From Batkoa obscura (Eukaryota; Entomophthoromycota; Entomophthoromycetes; Entomophthorales; Batkoaceae), in NCBI GenBank assembly GCA_030770535.1, contig JASVEC010000066.1, positions 1 through 64,000 on the forward strand: a DNA stretch of 64,000 bases, in the 5' to 3' direction. Shown one piece after another: positions 45,923 through 56,046 of this stretch. Below the pieces are notes generated by a model, which saw only the letters and a list, made by a program, of their open reading frames with translations, was not told the origin of the DNA and did no database searches. Made by a program: the position numbers and the translations under genes. Position 1 is the first letter of the stretch. Each line of letters begins with the position of its first letter.

Positions 45923-47158
45923 TCATTCTAATTCACTACCGTAATTAGACTTTACCTCATCAAAAGCAGGAAAAGATTTCATAGCACCTGATCTAGTCAC
46001 TGCAAGAGCTGAAGCAGCTGCACCAAATTTACAAGACATAACTAGTTGATTGAAATGATATCGAGTAGAAGGATGAGCACGGCTTAATGAAGTGATAAAA
46101 TAGCCTATAAAGCAATCACCAGCACCGGTAGTATCAATAACTTTATCTATGGGGCTAAACGAAGGCAATTTTTCAACTTTGGATCCATCAATAGAGAATA
46201 GTAAACAACCTGCTGCACCTAGGGTTATTATAATGCTCTTTAATTGACTTTTTTGGTTCGTCTGAACTATTTTGCTCCATAATACTTCTTCCTATAGCTA
46301 TGTACTCTTCTTCAGTCCCTTCTTCTTTCCTATTATTATTACTCGAGTTATTAAAGTAATCGTTTAACTCTTTAGCTTCAATTTGATTCAATACAATTAC
46401 ACTCAATTTATCCCATGGTATAGTTTTGCTTATATTTGTCGAATAGGGGGCAGGATTATAAACAATATCCATTTCTAAATAATAAATCTTGTTACAAATT
46501 AAAATAAAATATGATTACCATTTGAATGAGAATGTTTAATAATTTTATCAATATTATTAATTTCGTTTTGCAATAACAACAAATCTGATTTTTTAAAAAA
46601 GTTCTTTTCAAACAAATCTTTAATTTCTTTTTCTTGAATTTCATGGTTACACCCTGGATACAATATAATACTATTTTCTCCAGTATCTTGGGCGACTTGA
46701 ATAATAGCTTTTCCTGTGTTCTATTTTTATTAATACTTTTTTCCTTTTCTTTTCTTTTTTGATTACCTTAGTTTCGTCTATAATAGTAAAATCTAAGTTT
46801 ACTCTAGCTTCTCCCATCTCTTTTAAAATAAAATCCCCATCTCTTCCTATTTTCCCACAGTGATATACTTTCCCCCCTGCCTTATTTATTTAATTGTTGA
46901 ATAAAAATCTGAAATTTAGCAACTTACTTTTGCTCCTGCTACAGATTGATTAGCCCCTAATTTAATAATAAGTATGTAAAGTATAGTACCATTCTATTTC
47001 TTACCTTTACCACCCGAGAAATGGTTAACTTGATTAGAATATTGAGTTTCTCCTGGTAAGTTGATATGATGCAATCCATAGACCTCATCAATATTGATGG
47101 ATCCAAAACATAATACTTTACTAATTTCACTGCTTTTTATTTGATCTTCGTTGCTCAT
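45923..47158 (-). CDS. RBK1: Ribokinase (PfkB family), five exons
   Basis: Phosphorylates D-ribose with ATP to ribose 5-phosphate. Exons: 47158-47005, 46956-46928, 46880-46767, 46720-46519 and 46474-45923; introns of 44-48 nt with GT/AG ends. Motifs in order: SINIDEVYGLHHINLPGET, GGKGANQSVAGAK (PfkB signature 1, split by intron 1), VYHCGKIGRDGDF, NTGKAIIQV, YNPAPY, VLNQIEAKEL, ITLGAAG, and DTTGAGDCFIGYF (signature 2 with the catalytic Asp). About 350 residues, a little longer than usual because of an Asn/Glu-rich insert after KELNDYF. In exon 5 the frame changes between that insert and SIIITLG, near an A run at about 46250. This is a one-base frameshift, a sequence error, or a further 76-nt intron (GTAATA...AAATAG). 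The decayed sister has coding-like sequence there, which argues against the intron. Confidence 0.9.
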
Positions 47159-47642
47159 TTTGTTCAAAATTTAAAAACACATAAATAAATTTAATTACAA
47201 TTTTATTTATTATTCAGCCAATAAAATCACTCATTTAGACAGGGATGAAACGCAAAATTCCATAAGAGAAAAGGATTAATAAATAAATTGGATTTAACAA
47301 TAACAATAGTATTATCATCGCTATTGTTACTATTGCTATTATTGCTATTTGGTTCTATATTGGTAAAATAAAATAAAAGTAGCTGGTGAGAATCAACATA
47401 AAACAAATAGCCCATCTTGTCATTAACAAAGTAAAGCCAGTCAAGGTTTATTTTTAGTTTCGGAATTAAATTTAACTTGATACTATTTGTTATAATTGTT
47501 AAATCAATAATAATATAATGATAAGCTTGTTTACCTTATCTCATATGAATTGTATAACTTGGTAAATTCTTGTTCAGTTTTTATGTGAAGTATTTGATTA
47601 TTAACCTAAAAGCAACGATTAATGTATTAGTATATTGATAAA
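47159..47642. other. Intergenic region upstream of ribokinase
   Basis: The promoter of the minus-strand ribokinase gene should lie here. The open frame at 47227-47415 is Asn/Ser repeat-rich and not convincing. Confidence 0.45.
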
Positions 47643-49008
47643 CTACTGATTGAATACTACTTTATTGATTAAATTATCTTTAATGATAAAAATACTAGCT
47701 GACAATAACTGAAGATTATTTTTATTAACTAGCTCATTATTACTCTCATCTTTATTATCATCTTTGTTGTATTTTTGTTTATAGTATGAAGCCACCAATT
47801 GGTCGTTACAATTCAAGATGAACTTTTTATATTGGATGCTTTTGTATTTTAATAAGTGAACTTCCGCTTGTCTAAATAAATCAGAGTAAAATTTAGGATA
47901 CTTTAAATATAACCGATATATCATGTCCAAGAAAAAATTCCTATTGTTCATTATTAAATTTAAATGGGCTATTAAATTACCATCTTTGCAATTGACGTAT
48001 TTATTAATTAATTTACAATATAGCCTTAGTAACTTTTCATCTTTACTAATAATATACTGATACCCTAGATTGCCTATTAATATAATAATATCGAATACTT
48101 TTTTGGTTATCTCTTCATCTCCATTGCTATTAATGTCAATTAAGCTAATCTCAGCAAATAAAACGAAGCTAATTTCAATTTGGTCAAACTGATTAGATTG
48201 GTTTAATTTAACATTAATAAACTGTATGATTTTATCTAAAAAATAGTCATAATAAATAGCATCATTATGAACCAGAAAGCGGATAATTTGCTGAATGATA
48301 ACAAAATAATTGCTTTTTACTTTTGAAATATTATCAATTATCAAATTAATTATATACTCATAATTTTCTTTAATAATCAACTTTAACATTAATAGTAAAA
48401 AATATTTCAAATTACTTTCACTGGTTTGTTCATTAATATCAATTAGATTAACAACAAAATTAGAGTATGTAGTCTTATTTTGAATTAAATATGCTTCATT
48501 TTTTTGTATTTTACTAATTAAATTCCCCTTCTTTAGCCAATTTAAGTACAAAAAATTAATCTTTTCTTTTTCCTCTTCTTTCTCTTCTTCATTTTCATAA
48601 ATCTCATAATTGTTAAACAGATGATTAAAATACTTCAAGCTCAACACTATCAACTCGTTATTATTACTGTTTCTTAAATGATACTCACTTTCATTCTATA
48701 AAAAATATAAAAAATATAAACTAAAATAATAAAACATACTTTGAAAAAATTCCTTATATTCCTATCCTTAATATCAAACATATGTTCCATACACCAAATT
48801 TTCAAATATAAGCTGTTAAATTGGTATAAATAAAATACAAAGAGCTCTTGTCTTAATCCATAATTTATTTTAATTTCTTTGATCACTGTTTCCATTTTTT
48901 TCTCTTCTTTTATCCATATTACTTCTTGAATCTTTTTAATTATATCTATTTATTCATTAGTAAATTATCTTTATTTTCTTGTCTATTACTTTCATTTTCA
49001 TCCTCCAT
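47643..49008 (-). CDS. Unknown helix-rich protein, three exons
   Basis: 425 residues. Exons: 49008-48990, 48945-48740 and 48695-47643. Intron 1 (44 nt) has donor GTAATA, a near-perfect branch site TTACTAAT and acceptor AAATAG. Intron 2 (44 nt) is GTATGT...TTATAG. The first exon adds the N terminus MEDENEN ahead of IIKKIQEVIWIKEEKKMETV. The protein is rich in Leu, Ile, Asn and Lys with repeating amphipathic helices (for example LKYFLLLMLKLIIKENYEYI and LLRLYCKLINKYVN) and a Glu/Lys run near residue 100. It looks like an alpha-helical solenoid of the ARM/HEAT type, but no family was recognised. It shares strand and is head-to-tail with the ribokinase gene. Confidence 0.8.
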
Positions 49009-49445
49009 CTTTTCAACTTAAAAACAAACAAAGTTAAAACTGATTTTATCTAATGCAGTCATGCTTATAAATATTGGCGTAAAATTCTGTTTGCTGTGAA
49101 AAATTATTTAACTAATTTTTTAGTCACAGTAAATAGAATTTTACGTCAATATTTATGATCATGATTATAAACTATTTGATTAGAACACAATTTATAAAAA
49201 ATAAATTGTTTTGATAAATTATTTAAAATTCCATAGTTTTCTGATCATCTATCTAGGTAAAGTTGATTTTTTAAAAGCTAAAAATATTACTCTTGATATT
49301 TATAACCATCATTACCTTTAAAAGCGTATAGGTTCTTGATGATACTATCCTTATTTGAGTATCCCTTACAACCTAAAAATTTAAATTTTTTGTGCAAAGG
49401 TGTAAAATATTTAATAAATATTCCTTAATCAACACAGTAAGTAAG
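49009..49445. other. Spacer with a hairpin element
   Basis: Lies between the start of the helix-rich gene and a tRNA-Thr gene. Contains the inverted repeat at 49067-49168. Confidence 0.55.
49067..49168. repeat. Hairpin element, about 100 bp
   Basis: The arm CTTATAAATATTGGCGTAAA followed by ATTCTGTTTGCTGTGA is mirrored by TCACAGTAAATAGAAT and TTTACGTCAATATTTATGAT. Not related to family A. Probably a different MITE family near a gene start. Confidence 0.7.
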
Positions 49446-49518
49446 GCCTTCTTGGCTCAGTTGGCAGAGCGTCCGCCTAGTAAGCGGAAGGTCATTGGTT
49501 CGATTCCGATAGAAGGCA
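49446..49518 (+). tRNA. tRNA-Thr (anticodon AGU)
   Basis: Identical in the 72-nt body to the minus-strand genes at 3002 and 53503. A TTTTT terminator follows within a few nucleotides. Confidence 0.95.
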
Positions 49519-49841
49519 ATTTTTATAATCAGAAATACTATAATTTTAATGCAGATACTTAAATACAATGAAACAAGAATATCTTTACAATACATGTTTG
49601 TTTAGCTTCTCTCTAATATGAAGTAAATTAAGTAATACAAATAGTTGATTCGAATAAATACTTTAAAGAGATTAAATTCCATTACTTTGACTGTTTTAAT
49701 TCAAATCCATTGATTTTTGAAAATAATAATCCGAGTTTTTATTTATAGCTAATCACAGTATTATTTGTAGTCTTAGTATTAAATTTTGGTAAAATTTAAA
49801 TATTTTATTAAATAAAAAATATAATGATACAATACCATCAC
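49519..49841. other. AT-rich spacer
   Basis: Nothing recognised beyond the tRNA terminator and the presumed 3' UTR of the minus-strand gene. Confidence 0.45.
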
Positions 49842-51222
49842 CTATTCCTTCCAATTTAACGAGTATGAAAGTGATTTAGGAACTTGATCAAATGCATCGG
49901 AATGATTCAAAAGATGTGGAGGAAGAAATTCTTCTATGACTTGGTCTTCTTGAATAGTTGAAGGAATACCAACAGGCTTCATTTTGTTCATATGAATTGG
50001 TATTGGTACAGAACTTGAATATAAACTATTACTCGTATTATCTACATTTTCTTGCTCTATTTTAAAAAATCATTATTAGTTTTTACTATTGTGTTCTAAT
50101 AATATAGCATTTACCTAAATCTAATTTTATATCATCATCATCATCAAAGGTTGAATACTTCTTAAATCGAGACGCATTCCATTTACCCTGAGCTACAAAA
50201 GAGCCAGGAATAACAGCGTTTTCGACTAATGAATCATCAGTTTCATTAACTTCAAGATTATTACTATTGTCTATTTTGATACTATTATTATTATCATTTA
50301 TATCTTCATCTAAATCAAATAGATTTTCATCGCCTTCGTCTTCGTTAATAGCATAATGGTCTTCATCTGAAGAGAAATCCGACATTTCCAAGTTACATGC
50401 TTTAGGTTTTATTGGTGGTGAATGTATGTCACCAATAGTAACATTAATACTATTTAAAGCAAAAGGATCTTTATTGTCTTGTCTTTGATTGATAATTAGT
50501 TTATTTTCGATCATTTGTTTCTCTTTTTTACTTTTATTTATCTTCTTTGAATATGCTTTCTTCTGTTTTTCAATAAACTCCTCAATCTTTAATTCCATTT
50601 TCAATAACTCTTTCTTCTCGAAATCTTTTAATTTGGCTAATAGCAGCTCATCATCTAAAAAATTGTCAATTCTTGCTCATGAGCTATTTTTCAAATACCT
50701 TACTTTTCTTTTCAATCCTTTTATCTACTTCATCTTGAGTCACAACCATTCTAAAACATTTGGAATAATCTTCTCTCTTCCTTATAATTTCGGCTTTTTC
50801 CTCATTCTAATTATTTAACAATTAAAAAAAATTAGAATTTGTTTTGGGAACTTACTAGCAAGTGTATATTAAATAAGATTGGCCTTGTATCAGCCTGAAA
50901 AGCGGTTGAGTCTGTAACGTCATAGGCATACACTTCATAGTTGCAATTAATACATTTAGTAAAACTAAAATGGTCTTTTATCTCTCTTTTTGTCAGATTA
51001 ATATATTCCTAAGACAACATTTAAAACATTACATATACTAAAGGAAACTAAATTTACCACAGCAGCTCCGTTCCTTTGTAACAACGACCATCTAAACCCT
51101 TGGAATATTTCATCATGAACCCCATCATCAGCTTCTTCCTTTTTTAGTTCTGTTTTCAAATTTAATCTAATGTTCAAACACGGACAATAGTATGATTTAT
51201 ATTCTTTAGGTGAGCTATTCAT
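49842..51222 (-). CDS. Unknown protein with two Cys pairs and a C-terminal PPHLL motif, five exons
   Basis: 391 residues. Exons: 51222-51058, 51008-50856, 50806-50704, 50654-50115 and 50056-49842; four introns of 49-58 nt with GT/AG ends, all keeping frame. The N-terminal domain (1 to about 106) has YYCPCLNIRL and FTKCINCNYEVYAYDV, two CxxC/CPC-type pairs that could bind one zinc ion, plus RWSLLQRNGAAVEYI. The middle (about 110-190) is a Glu/Lys coiled coil. A disordered acidic region follows (SDFSSDEDHYAINEDEGDE, ENLFDLDEDINDNNN). Then come IPGSFVAQGKW, VPIPIHM and FLPPHLL near the end, short conserved-looking motifs. The overall design, a zinc-binding head with coiled coil and acidic tail, looks like a conserved eukaryotic scaffold protein, but the family was not recognised. 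Confidence 0.85.
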
Positions 51223-52276
51223 CTTTAAAATTTGAAATTGATTTTTAGTGATTTGTGGATGATATTTAGTAAAACTTTGCTTTTTATTGGTTGTACTAAT
51301 TTACATTTAGTATTAGTCATAAATGTTTAATGAGTAATTTGCATGAACTTGGGATAGATTTGCGAAAAAGTTTAATTTAATAATTTGCAAATATTAAAGT
51401 TCAATTTAATAATAATCATTTTGTTTTAAATTCTATGTAATTAGAGGCATTGTGAAATTTACATATAAAATAAGATAATTTTTCCAGTTAAAAAAGATAC
51501 AATTATCGAAAAATACAATTAATATAAATCAACGTAATCAATTTTCATTGTATTTAATTTAAAAACCTTACTTATGCTAATAAACTGATAAAATTTATTC
51601 AAATATATGAAATTTTTGAAGTAAAAATTTATAATGCTCATTGAGTGTATTCGATTTATATCAATAGAAAAGGACATTAAATATAATACTATATCATACT
51701 TTTGCTATCACCAAGGATCTGTTATAACTTCTTATTAGCTTTAGAACTATATTTTATTCTTAATCTAAAAATTAAAGGGTTATATCAATAGCATTAGAGC
51801 TTATTTTATAAGAAAAATTTAATTATTAAATAAAAGAGTGTTTTACAAAAGTTGACTTTAAGTTATCTAATTTGAAGGAATAGAAACTATAATTAAAGGA
51901 GACACTTAATACACAATTCAAGTTATTTAATTCCAATTAGAGTCATAGTAAATATGAACAGCAAGCAAATAAAATAAGGTTCTAAACCTAAGTCATAAGA
52001 TTTGAGTACAGAAATAGTTAAGACTAAGACTAAAAATAAAAGTCAAATAAAAGGAGTCGAGCTTAAGACTACACTTTAAATAATAAATAAATAGATTTAT
52101 TTATTAAACATATTTAAATATTTTATTTTATTTTATTTTATTTTATTTTTAATAATCAGCTACATCAATTTTGGAAATTAAAATACCAAAACTACTTTAT
52201 TAATCCTGCCAAACCAACTTGTTTAAAAATATAAAATTAGTAAGAACATAAAATAAAAGAAAGCTGACAAAGAACA
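51223..52276. other. Divergent intergenic region
   Basis: Separates the minus-strand Cys-pair gene from the plus-strand receptor gene and should hold both promoters. A (TTTTA)n microsatellite lies at 52124-52150. Confidence 0.5.
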
Positions 52277-52284
52277 TATAAATA
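52277..52284 (+). promoter_or_regulatory. TATA box of the GPCR gene
   Basis: TATAAATA lies 46 nt before the ATG at 52323. Confidence 0.6.
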
Positions 52285-52322
52285 GATAAAGATTTCTTCT
52301 TTAACTCCTTATTTTAAATTAA

Positions 52323-53309
52323 ATGGGTTTGAACGTTTTTGTTGTAGAGATGATCGGTGATATACTGGGGGTAATAAGCATCTTATTAAACCTGATAGTA
52401 GCCATCACAGTCTTTTTTCTATGGAAAGAATCTGGGCTACTGTTAGGATTAAGTTTTATTTTACTAATCATATTCTGTGACATTACACTGCCCATTGTTG
52501 GAATAACCCAAGAAGTAGTAACTTTATCAACAAACCATAATCCAATGCGAGATGTCGTAGGTTGCCAAATACTAGGAGTTTTCCACAATGTTATGCCTAT
52601 CGGAAGTAGTTGTGGGGTAGCACTTTTATCTTTAGAGCGGTATTTAATTATCAAAGATCTAAAAGTGCCCAAAGTAATCCTTTGGATTACTGCAGCTGCT
52701 ATGGTTGGTGGTACTTTAGTCTTAGCTATAATAACTGCTATTAACCATCAATTTGAATACACATCTTCTTATATGATATGTATGGGCTCCCCAGTAGGTG
52801 GAATTGCTAGTAAGAGCTTATACTATTTCATGATCCTTATATTATTTACAAATACCTTGATTATCCTTTACTGTTATTACGGAATTTTAAAAATTAGGAA
52901 TAAAACAAAAACATTGACTGGTATGAATTTAGAATCAACTAATCACTCAAGTCAGTTTTATCCATTAGATGATAATAATAATAGTATTAAAGACCACAGT
53001 GTTACTAACAAGGAAAAAATAAAAAAAGGAGTTAAAATAGAAACCAAGTTGTTTTTTAAAGCAGTATCATTTGTAGCTTGTTATGTACTATTTGTATTAC
53101 CGTCTGTTATTTTAATGATCTATTATAGTGTTATGTCCAACAATAATACAAATTTTACTTTAAACGGGGTATTGTCGTCTATCATCTTTGCTTCACTCTA
53201 TTCCTTTTCACTCATAAATCCTATTCTTTTGCTATTTCTTCATAATAAGGTATATGTCAAGTTTAAATCTTTGTTTGTATCACTCTTAAGGTTAATTCAG
53301 CGTAGGTAA
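52323..53309 (+). CDS. Rhodopsin-like (class A type) seven-helix receptor
   Basis: 328 residues, intronless. Seven hydrophobic helices at about 8-33, 41-64, 82-108, 117-140, 166-189, 244-270 and 281-307. Class A landmarks can be placed: N23 in helix 1, D53 in helix 2, C81 at the start of helix 3 paired with C153 in loop 2, ERY at 105-107 in place of DRY, P260 in helix 6 (CYVLFVLP), and NP at 299-300 in helix 7. The third inner loop (about 190-243) is Asn/Ser/Lys rich. The C tail is short and basic. It presumably couples to a heterotrimeric G protein at the plasma membrane; the ligand is unknown. It is related to the decayed receptor at 31.5 kb. The antisense frame at 52319-52672 is a shadow. 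Confidence 0.92.
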   Translation: MGLNVFVVEMIGDILGVISILLNLIVAITVFFLWKESGLLLGLSFILLIIFCDITLPIVGITQEVVTLSTNHNPMRDVVGCQILGVFHNVMPIGSSCGVALLSLERYLIIKDLKVPKVILWITAAAMVGGTLVLAIITAINHQFEYTSSYMICMGSPVGGIASKSLYYFMILILFTNTLIILYCYYGILKIRNKTKTLTGMNLESTNHSSQFYPLDDNNNSIKDHSVTNKEKIKKGVKIETKLFFKAVSFVACYVLFVLPSVILMIYYSVMSNNNTNFTLNGVLSSIIFASLYSFSLINPILLLFLHNKVYVKFKSLFVSLLRLIQRR

Positions 53310-53502
53310 CTAATAATGTTATAAAATAAAATAAAATGAGTTATACATCAATATTTAGTTATTTTGACCAACCATGATTTTCATTAAAAGATAAAACCCA
53401 AATTTTTTAAAAATAAAACAATTTTACCGATTAGGTAATAATTTGAGCCCCAAGTTACAATATGTTTATCAAAAGTTAAAAATAATTAGACAATACATCC
53501 AA

Positions 53503-53575
53503 TGCCTTCTATCGGAATCGAACCAATGACCTTCCGCTTACTAGGCGGACGCTCTGCCAACTGAGCCAAGAAGGC
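53503..53575 (-). tRNA. tRNA-Thr (anticodon AGU)
   Basis: Third identical copy. It lies about 200 nt after the receptor gene on the opposite strand, with a TTTTT run downstream. Confidence 0.95.
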
Positions 53576-54109
53576 AATCAAGATTATTAATAGAAACTAG
53601 TATAGAATCTTTATTTATTAATTTCCAACAAGGTTGGAATTGTAATGATGGTTGCAATTAAAATCTAGTTTTTTGAACAAACACTAAGTAAAATTACAAT
53701 AGAATGGATGAAATCTCATTTCAATAATTTATGTCTTTTAGGCAGAGTAAGCTTTGACCAAGAAACTAATTTGATTAACAATAGATAGCATTTTAAAAAA
53801 ACTTAAGCATAGTTTTATAAACATTTTTAACTATTAAAAGTTTTTATAACGTTTGAGAATTTCATTAAGATATTAATTGAATCCAAGCAAAAATTTAATT
53901 TTGCGTTAATTTTTGGCTTAATTTTATAAATTTTTTTTTTTGAATTAATAAATAAGCTTATACTTATAGCTTTAATTATAATTAGTGAGAATCACAAATT
54001 AGATTATAACCTTTAACTATGCTTTGTTACCAAGTGGTTAATACTAGCTATTTTTGTAGATTCTTTTAATAATATTAAAAAAGTATTTCATTGGACTAAT
54101 AAATAACAA
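53576..54109. other. AT-rich spacer
   Basis: Nothing recognised. Confidence 0.45.
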
Positions 54110-54211
54110 ATGGGGATGTATTTTTGTGTTTAAGAATTTTACTATCAACTTTTCCGCTTAAATAGCGCTTGAAAAATGGAAAAAATAATGAAGTCAAAAA
54201 AAACACTCCCA
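54110..54211 (+). mobile_element. Family A MITE, first of a triplet
   Basis: AATGGGGATGTATTTTTGTG to AAACACTCCCAAATAATA. Confidence 0.9.
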
Positions 54212-54239
54212 AATAATAAATAATAAATAATAAACAGTA

Positions 54240-54343
54240 AATGGTGATGTTTTTTTTGACTTCATTATTTTTTCCATCTTTTAAGCGCTATTTGAGTAGA
54301 AAAATTGTTAGCAAAATTCTTAAACACAAAAATACATCCCCAA
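54240..54343 (-). mobile_element. Family A MITE, second of a triplet
   Basis: AATGGTGATGTTTTTTTTGA to AATACATCCCCAAATAATA. Inverted relative to its two neighbours and joined to them by AAATAATA-repeat spacers. Confidence 0.9.
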
Positions 54344-54364
54344 ATAATAAATGACAAATAATAA

Positions 54365-54466
54365 ATGGGGATATGTTTTTGTATAAGAATTTTACTAGCA
54401 ATTTTTCCACTCAAATAGCACTCAAAAGGTGGAAAAAGTGATGAAGCCAAAAAAAACATCCCCAAA
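54365..54466 (+). mobile_element. Family A MITE, third of a triplet
   Basis: AATGGGGATATGTTTTTG to AAAACATCCCCAAATATT. Confidence 0.88.
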
Positions 54467-54612
54467 TATTAAAAAAAATAACTATAATTCATATAATAAA
54501 CTTAAAAATTTAAGTAATTTTAATATTAAAGAAACTTATACCAAATTTAAATAAAAAAACTTTATGTATAAATTTATAAATATGATTAATTTTATTCTTT
54601 ATTTTTTATTAT

Positions 54613-54955
54613 TGTGAAATCTGATACTCAGTAGTTAGAGTCAAAAGGAGTTATTGGTTGGTTGACTATACTGTAAGTCGAAAGCCCTTAGCTTATGTAA
54701 CTAAGATAGACTTGAGTTATGAAGAATAGTACGTAATAGGTTACAAGCTATATAAGACAAATAGAATAGACAATACTATTGTAAAATCTACGTAAAATAC
54801 TATTAAGAAAACTTAGTGGCTTTATTAAATGTACGAGATATCAGGGAATAATTCAAGTCTATCTTAGTTACATAAGCTAAGGGCTTTCGACTTACAATAT
54901 AGTCAACCAGGCAATAGCTGTTATTGCCTCCAATCACTGAGTACCAGATTTCACA
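54613..54955. mobile_element. LTR copy with the same end on both sides
   Basis: Starts TGTGAAATCTGATACTCAG and ends CACTGAGTACCAGATTTCACA, so about 120 bp of the same LTR end is present in inverted orientation at each side. A rearranged fossil. Confidence 0.8.
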
Positions 54956-55047
54956 AAAGTACATCCATAATTAACAATACATATTTTTTAATAAAATTTT
55001 ACAAAAATATGTGTTTGTTCATATATCATAACTTTTATTATTGATAA

Positions 55048-55155
55048 TATATGGGGATGTATTTTTTTGTTGAAAATTTTACTAATAAATTTTCCGCTCA
55101 AATAACGCTTAAAAAATCGAAAAAGTGATGAAATCAAAAAAATACCTGCACATAT
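55048..55155 (+). mobile_element. Family A MITE
   Basis: TATATGGGGATGTATTTTTT, CTCAAATAACGCTTAAAA, AATACCTGCACATATC. Confidence 0.85.
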
Positions 55156-55257
55156 CAAATTACTCAATTTTTGTATAACAGATATTTTTATGTAAATTTG
55201 ATAAACTAACCTTTTTTTTTTTTAGATAAATTCTAAACAAAGTTTTAAAATACAAAT

Positions 55258-55719
55258 TGTGAAATATCGCTTTGTCAGTCCCATGGTTAATTATAATATA
55301 ATAATCGCCTAAGCTGTTGTGTTCTCGAGTTCGGAGAAAATCAATCCCACGCTCTTAGTTTGATTTGATGAGAATTTTTATCTTCGTCTCAAAGAATATT
55401 CTCCCCTCGTTTTGATATTTATACTTATTGGAGTATAAAATAGATTCTAAAACATAATAGCTCGAGGCTTTTTAACTGAATTATTCCCTGATATCTCGTA
55501 CATTTAATAAAGCCACTAAGTTTCCTTAATAGTATTTTACGTAGATTTTACAATAGTATTGTCTATTCTATTTGTCTTATATAGCTTGTAACCTATTACG
55601 TGCTATTCCTCATAATCCAAGTCTATCTTAGTCACATAAACTAAGACCTTTCGACTTATAATGTAGTCAACCCAGGAATAGCTGTTCTTGACTCCAAACC
55701 CTGAGTACCAGATTTCACA
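55258..55719 (+). mobile_element. Solo LTR of the Ty3/gypsy element
   Basis: 462 bp, TGTGAAATATCGC to ACCAGATTTCACA, close in sequence to the copy at 15835. The two flanks do not match, so no target duplication is seen. Confidence 0.88.
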
Positions 55720-55835
55720 CAGGTAACAAAACGGGGTATTAGATAACTCAAGCAAGTTTTCTATATTAAATGATGTAGTTTTTAAAAGGAAATATAAATT
55801 CAATTCAAAGGCTAAGAAGTTAAGTTAATAAAAAG

Positions 55836-55942
55836 TATATGGGGCTGTTTTTTTTAGTTTCATTATTTTTCCATTTTTTAAGCGCTATTTATGTGGAAAA
55901 ATTGTTAGTAAAATTCTTAAATACAAAAATACATCCCCATAT
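55836..55942 (-). mobile_element. Family A MITE
   Basis: TATATGGGGCTGTTTTTTTT to AATACATCCCCATATA. Confidence 0.9.
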
Positions 55943-56046
55943 ATGGGAATGTTTTTTTAGCTTCAGCATTTTTTCCATCTTTCAAGCGCTATTTGAGCGG
56001 AAAAATTGTTAGTGAAATCCTTAAACCCTTAAATACATCCCCATAT
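55942..56046 (-). mobile_element. Family A MITE, head-to-tail with the previous copy
   Basis: TATATGGGAATGTTTTTTTA to AATACATCCCCATATG. The two elements share the TATA junction. Confidence 0.88.

Noticed and set aside
47227-47415. 62-codon minus-strand frame upstream of ribokinase
   Set aside because: Built on an Asn/Ser repeat and located where the ribokinase promoter should be.
54265-54465. 66-codon minus-strand frame
   Set aside because: Entirely inside the MITE triplet.
55603-55803. 66-codon minus-strand frame
   Set aside because: Mostly the solo LTR at 55258-55719.
3510-56046. CRISPR-like array made of MITE copies
   Set aside because: Copies vary in orientation, spacing and sequence, lack unique equal-length spacers, and the genome is eukaryotic.
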